Assembly (NCBI GenBank): GCA_003202005.1
Contig: QJJF01000002.1
Span: 496,001 to 560,000, forward strand
Direction: 5' to 3'
Source: Williamsia faeni
GTDB lineage: Bacteria > Actinomycetota > Actinomycetes > Mycobacteriales > Mycobacteriaceae
Length of the DNA stretch: 64,000 nt
Position 1 is the first letter of the stretch. The number at the start of each line of letters is the position of its first letter. The translations under genes and the position numbers were made by a program. Shown here one piece after another: positions 60,911 through 64,000 of this stretch. The notes beneath the pieces are model-generated. The model was not told the origin of the DNA. It saw only the letters and a list, made by a program, of their open reading frames with translations, and made no database searches.

Positions 60911-63900
60911 GTGATCCTACTGCTGTCCACCTCTGACACCGACCTGCTGACCGCCAAGGCATCCGGCGCCGACTACCGCCTCGCGAACCCGTCACGGCTG
61001 CTCGTCGACGCCGACCTGCCAGAACTGTTGGCCGGTGCGGACCTCGTCGTGGTCCGGATTCTCGGTGGTCGGCGCATGTGGGAGCAGGGTTTGGACGCGG
61101 TCCTCGCGGCCGGATTGCCGACCGTCGTGCTCTCGGGCGAACAGCTTCCGGACCCGGATTTGATGTCGATGTCGACGGTCGCGCCCGGAGTTGCCGCCGA
61201 TGCCCACAACTACCTGGCCCAGGGCGGACCCGACAATCTCGCGAACCTCCACGCGTTCCTGTCCGACACCGTGCTGCTCACCGGCCACGGATTCAGCGCT
61301 CCGGCGACCACCGCGCAGTGGGGGATCCTGGACCGCGAATCGCCGGCCGGCGCCAGCGAACCGACGATCGCCGTTCTCTATTACCGAGCCCAGCACCTGG
61401 CCGGCAACACCGCGTACGTCCACGCACTCTGCGACGCGATCGAGGACAAGGGTGGTCGAGCTCTGCCGATCTTCTGCGCCTCGTTGCGCACCGCACCCGA
61501 TGACCTTCTGGAGCAGCTCGCGGTCGCCGATGCGCTGGTCGTCACGGTGCTCGCCGCCGGCGGAACGACACCCGCCACGGCGTCGGCCGGAGGCGACGAC
61601 GAGAACTGGAACATCGAACAACTTGCGCGCCTCGACGTTCCGATCCTGCAGGGTTTGTGCCTGACAAGTTCTCGTGCGGGCTGGGCCGCCAACGACGACG
61701 GCATGTCCCCGTTGGATGTCGCGACGCAGGTCGCGGTGCCCGAGTTCGACGGCCGGATCATCACTGTGCCGTTCTCGTTCAAGGAGATCGGCGACGACGG
61801 GCTGCCCTGGTATCGCCCCGATGCCGAACGCTGCGCCCGGGTCGCCGGAATTGCGGTGCGGCATGGTCGTCTTCGCCACATCGCACCAGCCGACCGCCGG
61901 GTCGCCGTGATGTTGTCGGCGTACCCGACCAAACATTCACGGATCGGGAATGCGGTCGGTCTCGACACCCCGCAGAGCCTGCTCCGGCTGCTCGAGGCCA
62001 TGCGGGAGGCCGGCTACGACATCGGACCGGAGTCGGGCGACGGATCGGTTCCCGGTCTGGCAGACAATGATTCGGACCGATTGATCCACACCTTGATCGC
62101 GGCCGGCGGTCAGGACCCCGACTGGCTGACCGAAGAAGCTCTGGCAGCCAACCCGATCCGACTGTCGGCAGCTGACTACCGCGAGTGGTTCAACACCCTG
62201 CCCGACGATCTCCGCGAGTCGATGATTGAACACTGGGGACCGGCGCCGGGCTCGTTGTTCGTCGATCGTTCGGGCAACCCGGACGGCGATATCGTCATCG
62301 CGGCAATGCAATTCGGAAACATCGTGCTGATGGTGCAGCCACCACGCGGCTTCGGCGAGAACCCGGTCGCGATCTATCACGACCCCGATCTGCCGCCGAG
62401 TCACCACTACCTGGCCTGCTATCGCTGGCTGTCGTCGCAGCAACACTTCGCGGCCGACGCCGTGGTCCATGTCGGCAAACACGGCAACCTCGAGTGGCTC
62501 CCCGGTAAAACGCTTGGCATGTCGGCCTCGTGCGGCACCGACGCCGCCATCGGTGACCTGCCGATGATCTATCCGTTCCTCGTCAACGATCCCGGCGAAG
62601 GAACTCAGGCCAAGCGCCGCGCACATGCCACCCTGGTCGACCATCTGATTCCGCCGATGGCACGGGCCGAAAGTTACGGTGACATCGCACGTTTGGAACA
62701 GCTCCTCGATGAGCACGCCAACATCTCCGCACTCGACCCGAGCAAACTTCCCGCGATCCGGCAGCAGATCTGGACCCTGCTGCAAGCCGCCAAGATGGAC
62801 CACGACCTCGGCCTCGCCGAGCGTCCCGAAGAAGATGTCTTCGATGACATGCTGTTGCACGTCGACGGCTGGCTCTGCGAGATCAAAGACGTCCAGATCC
62901 GCGACGGACTGCACATTCTCGGGCAGCCACCGGCGGACGACGTCGAGGTCGACCTCGTGCTGGCGATGCTCCGCGCCCGGCAACTGTGGGGTGGCACTCA
63001 GAGTCTTCCCGGTCTCCGGGAAGCACTGGGACTGGTCGAAGACGGGACAGCCGGGCGCACGGCGACCGATAGCATCGAAGCGATCGCCCGCGAGCTGGTA
63101 CTGGGTTGTGCCAAGGGCGAGTGGGATCCGGCCGCCATCGCCGTCGTGGCCGAAGGTCATCCGGCGGACGTACGCAGGATCCTCGACTTCGCCGGCACGG
63201 AGATCATCCCGCGACTGCGCCAGACCGACCAGGAAGTCCCGCGGATCCTCCATGCGCTCAGCGGTGGATTCATCCCCGCCGGGCCGAGCGGATCACCCCT
63301 GCGTGGACTGATCAACGTGCTGCCGACCGGCCGCAACTTCTATTCGGTCGATCCCAAGGCCGTACCGTCGAAACTTGCCTGGGAAACCGGCCGGGCGATG
63401 GCGGATTCGCTTCTGGCGCGCTATCTCTCGGACCACGGCGAGTACCCCAAGTCCGTCGGATTGTCGGTGTGGGGGACCAGTGCGATGCGGACGTCCGGCG
63501 ACGACATCGCCGAGGTTCTCGCGCTGCTCGGTGTGATGCCGATCTGGGATGAGGCGTCCCGCCGGGTGACCAAGCTCGACGTGATCAGTCTTGCCGAACT
63601 GGGCCGTCCCCGTATCGATGTCACCGTGCGGATCTCCGGATTCTTCCGCGATGCCTTCCCGCATGTGGTCGCCATCCTCGACGACGCCGTCCGCATGGTC
63701 GCCGCACTCGACGAACCGGACGAGTCCAACTTCGTTGCCGCCCATGCTCGCTCGGACATCGCCGAGCACGGGGACACCGACCGCGCCACCACCCGAATCT
63801 TCGGGTCCAAGCCCGGCACATACGGTGCCGGACTGCTCCAGCTGATCGACTCCAAAGACTGGCGGACCGACGCCGATCTGGCGGAGGTCTACACGGCGTG

Positions 63901-64000
63901 GGGCGGATATGCGTACGGCCGCGGACGTGATGGCATCGCCGCCGTCGACGACATGCGGTCGGCGTATCGGCGAATTGCGGTTGCCGCCAAGAACACCGAC
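60911..64000 (+). CDS. cobN: Cobaltochelatase subunit CobN (partial, 3' end outside window)
   Basis: First 1030 residues; family length is about 1200. GTG 60911 follows AAGGAGG. Large subunit of the ATP-dependent aerobic cobaltochelatase, inserting Co2+ into hydrogenobyrinate a,c-diamide. BchH/CobN fold motifs: LYYRAQHLAGNTAYVHALCDAIEDKGG, VPEFDGRIITVPFSFKEIGDDG, VHVGKHGNLEWLPGKTLGMS (metal-site His residues), NLLPTGRNFYSVDPKAVPSK-type segment (here LINVLPTGRNFYSVD), and GTYGAGLLQLID. Expected to be repressed by B12 through the riboswitch. Confidence 0.97.
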   Translation, partial: MILLLSTSDTDLLTAKASGADYRLANPSRLLVDADLPELLAGADLVVVRILGGRRMWEQGLDAVLAAGLPTVVLSGEQLPDPDLMSMSTVAPGVAADAHNYLAQGGPDNLANLHAFLSDTVLLTGHGFSAPATTAQWGILDRESPAGASEPTIAVLYYRAQHLAGNTAYVHALCDAIEDKGGRALPIFCASLRTAPDDLLEQLAVADALVVTVLAAGGTTPATASAGGDDENWNIEQLARLDVPILQGLCLTSSRAGWAANDDGMSPLDVATQVAVPEFDGRIITVPFSFKEIGDDGLPWYRPDAERCARVAGIAVRHGRLRHIAPADRRVAVMLSAYPTKHSRIGNAVGLDTPQSLLRLLEAMREAGYDIGPESGDGSVPGLADNDSDRLIHTLIAAGGQDPDWLTEEALAANPIRLSAADYREWFNTLPDDLRESMIEHWGPAPGSLFVDRSGNPDGDIVIAAMQFGNIVLMVQPPRGFGENPVAIYHDPDLPPSHHYLACYRWLSSQQHFAADAVVHVGKHGNLEWLPGKTLGMSASCGTDAAIGDLPMIYPFLVNDPGEGTQAKRRAHATLVDHLIPPMARAESYGDIARLEQLLDEHANISALDPSKLPAIRQQIWTLLQAAKMDHDLGLAERPEEDVFDDMLLHVDGWLCEIKDVQIRDGLHILGQPPADDVEVDLVLAMLRARQLWGGTQSLPGLREALGLVEDGTAGRTATDSIEAIARELVLGCAKGEWDPAAIAVVAEGHPADVRRILDFAGTEIIPRLRQTDQEVPRILHALSGGFIPAGPSGSPLRGLINVLPTGRNFYSVDPKAVPSKLAWETGRAMADSLLARYLSDHGEYPKSVGLSVWGTSAMRTSGDDIAEVLALLGVMPIWDEASRRVTKLDVISLAELGRPRIDVTVRISGFFRDAFPHVVAILDDAVRMVAALDEPDESNFVAAHARSDIAEHGDTDRATTRIFGSKPGTYGAGLLQLIDSKDWRTDADLAEVYTAWGGYAYGRGRDGIAAVDDMRSAYRRIAVAAKNTD

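Overview
This 64 kb window is high-GC actinobacterial chromosome, almost certainly from the order Mycobacteriales and most like Gordonia or a close relative. The evidence is a complete Pup-proteasome locus, mycothiol synthesis (mshC), F420-type enzymes, many GTG starts, and gene order that follows the Mycobacterium tuberculosis blocks Rv2141c-Rv2133c, Rv2125-Rv2124c, Rv2122c-Rv2115c, Rv2112c-Rv2089c and Rv2074-Rv2062c. The genus is inferred. No stretch longer than 300 bases lacks a gene; the longest gap (11887-12116) is filled by two 21-bp repeat arrays.

Layout. 1-2.4 kb: partial SDR with a zinc knuckle, tRNA-Leu(GAG), zinc-ribbon MBL-fold protein. 2.4-11.9 kb: M20 peptidase, PEBP protein, pyrD, DUF5703, lppL, uppP, histidine phosphatase, DUF3090, SCO1664-type kinase-fold protein, mshC. 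11.9-15.3 kb: nirBD with a small coupled gene. 15.4-19.9 kb: PAC2 protein and metH. 20-25 kb: an accessory island with an HxlR regulator/quinone reductase pair, a DszC/SfnB-like flavoprotein, and helR preceded by a rifamycin-associated element. 25-29.7 kb: HAD hydrolase, hisE, hisG, thioesterase, Fe-S RecB-like nuclease, trmI. 29.9-46.3 kb: mpa, glgP (opposite strand), dop, pup, prcB, prcA, pafA, pafB, pafC, tatA, tatC, helY and a DUF4333 protein. 46.3-53.9 kb: 5'-3' exonuclease, alpha/beta hydrolase, pepE, an SOS-boxed DUF222/HNH gene, a PPOX/F420 protein and a TerD-nuclease fusion. 54-64 kb: SDR, cobL, cobM, cobK facing cobIJ, cobH, cobG, then a cobalamin riboswitch and partial cobN.

How the genes work together. 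Pup is made with a C-terminal Gln, deamidated by Dop, ligated to targets by PafA, and recognised by Mpa, which feeds the PrcA/PrcB 20S core; PafBC is a linked DNA-damage regulator. The cob genes build the aerobic corrin ring, and CobN belongs to the cobaltochelatase, so the end product supports the B12-dependent MetH made 40 kb away.

The least ordinary parts are the TerD/PD-(D/E)XK fusion (51.9-53.9 kb), the rifamycin-associated element in front of helR, the perfect LexA-type box in front of the DUF222/HNH gene, and the facing 21-bp repeat arrays between the gene at 11578 and nirD.
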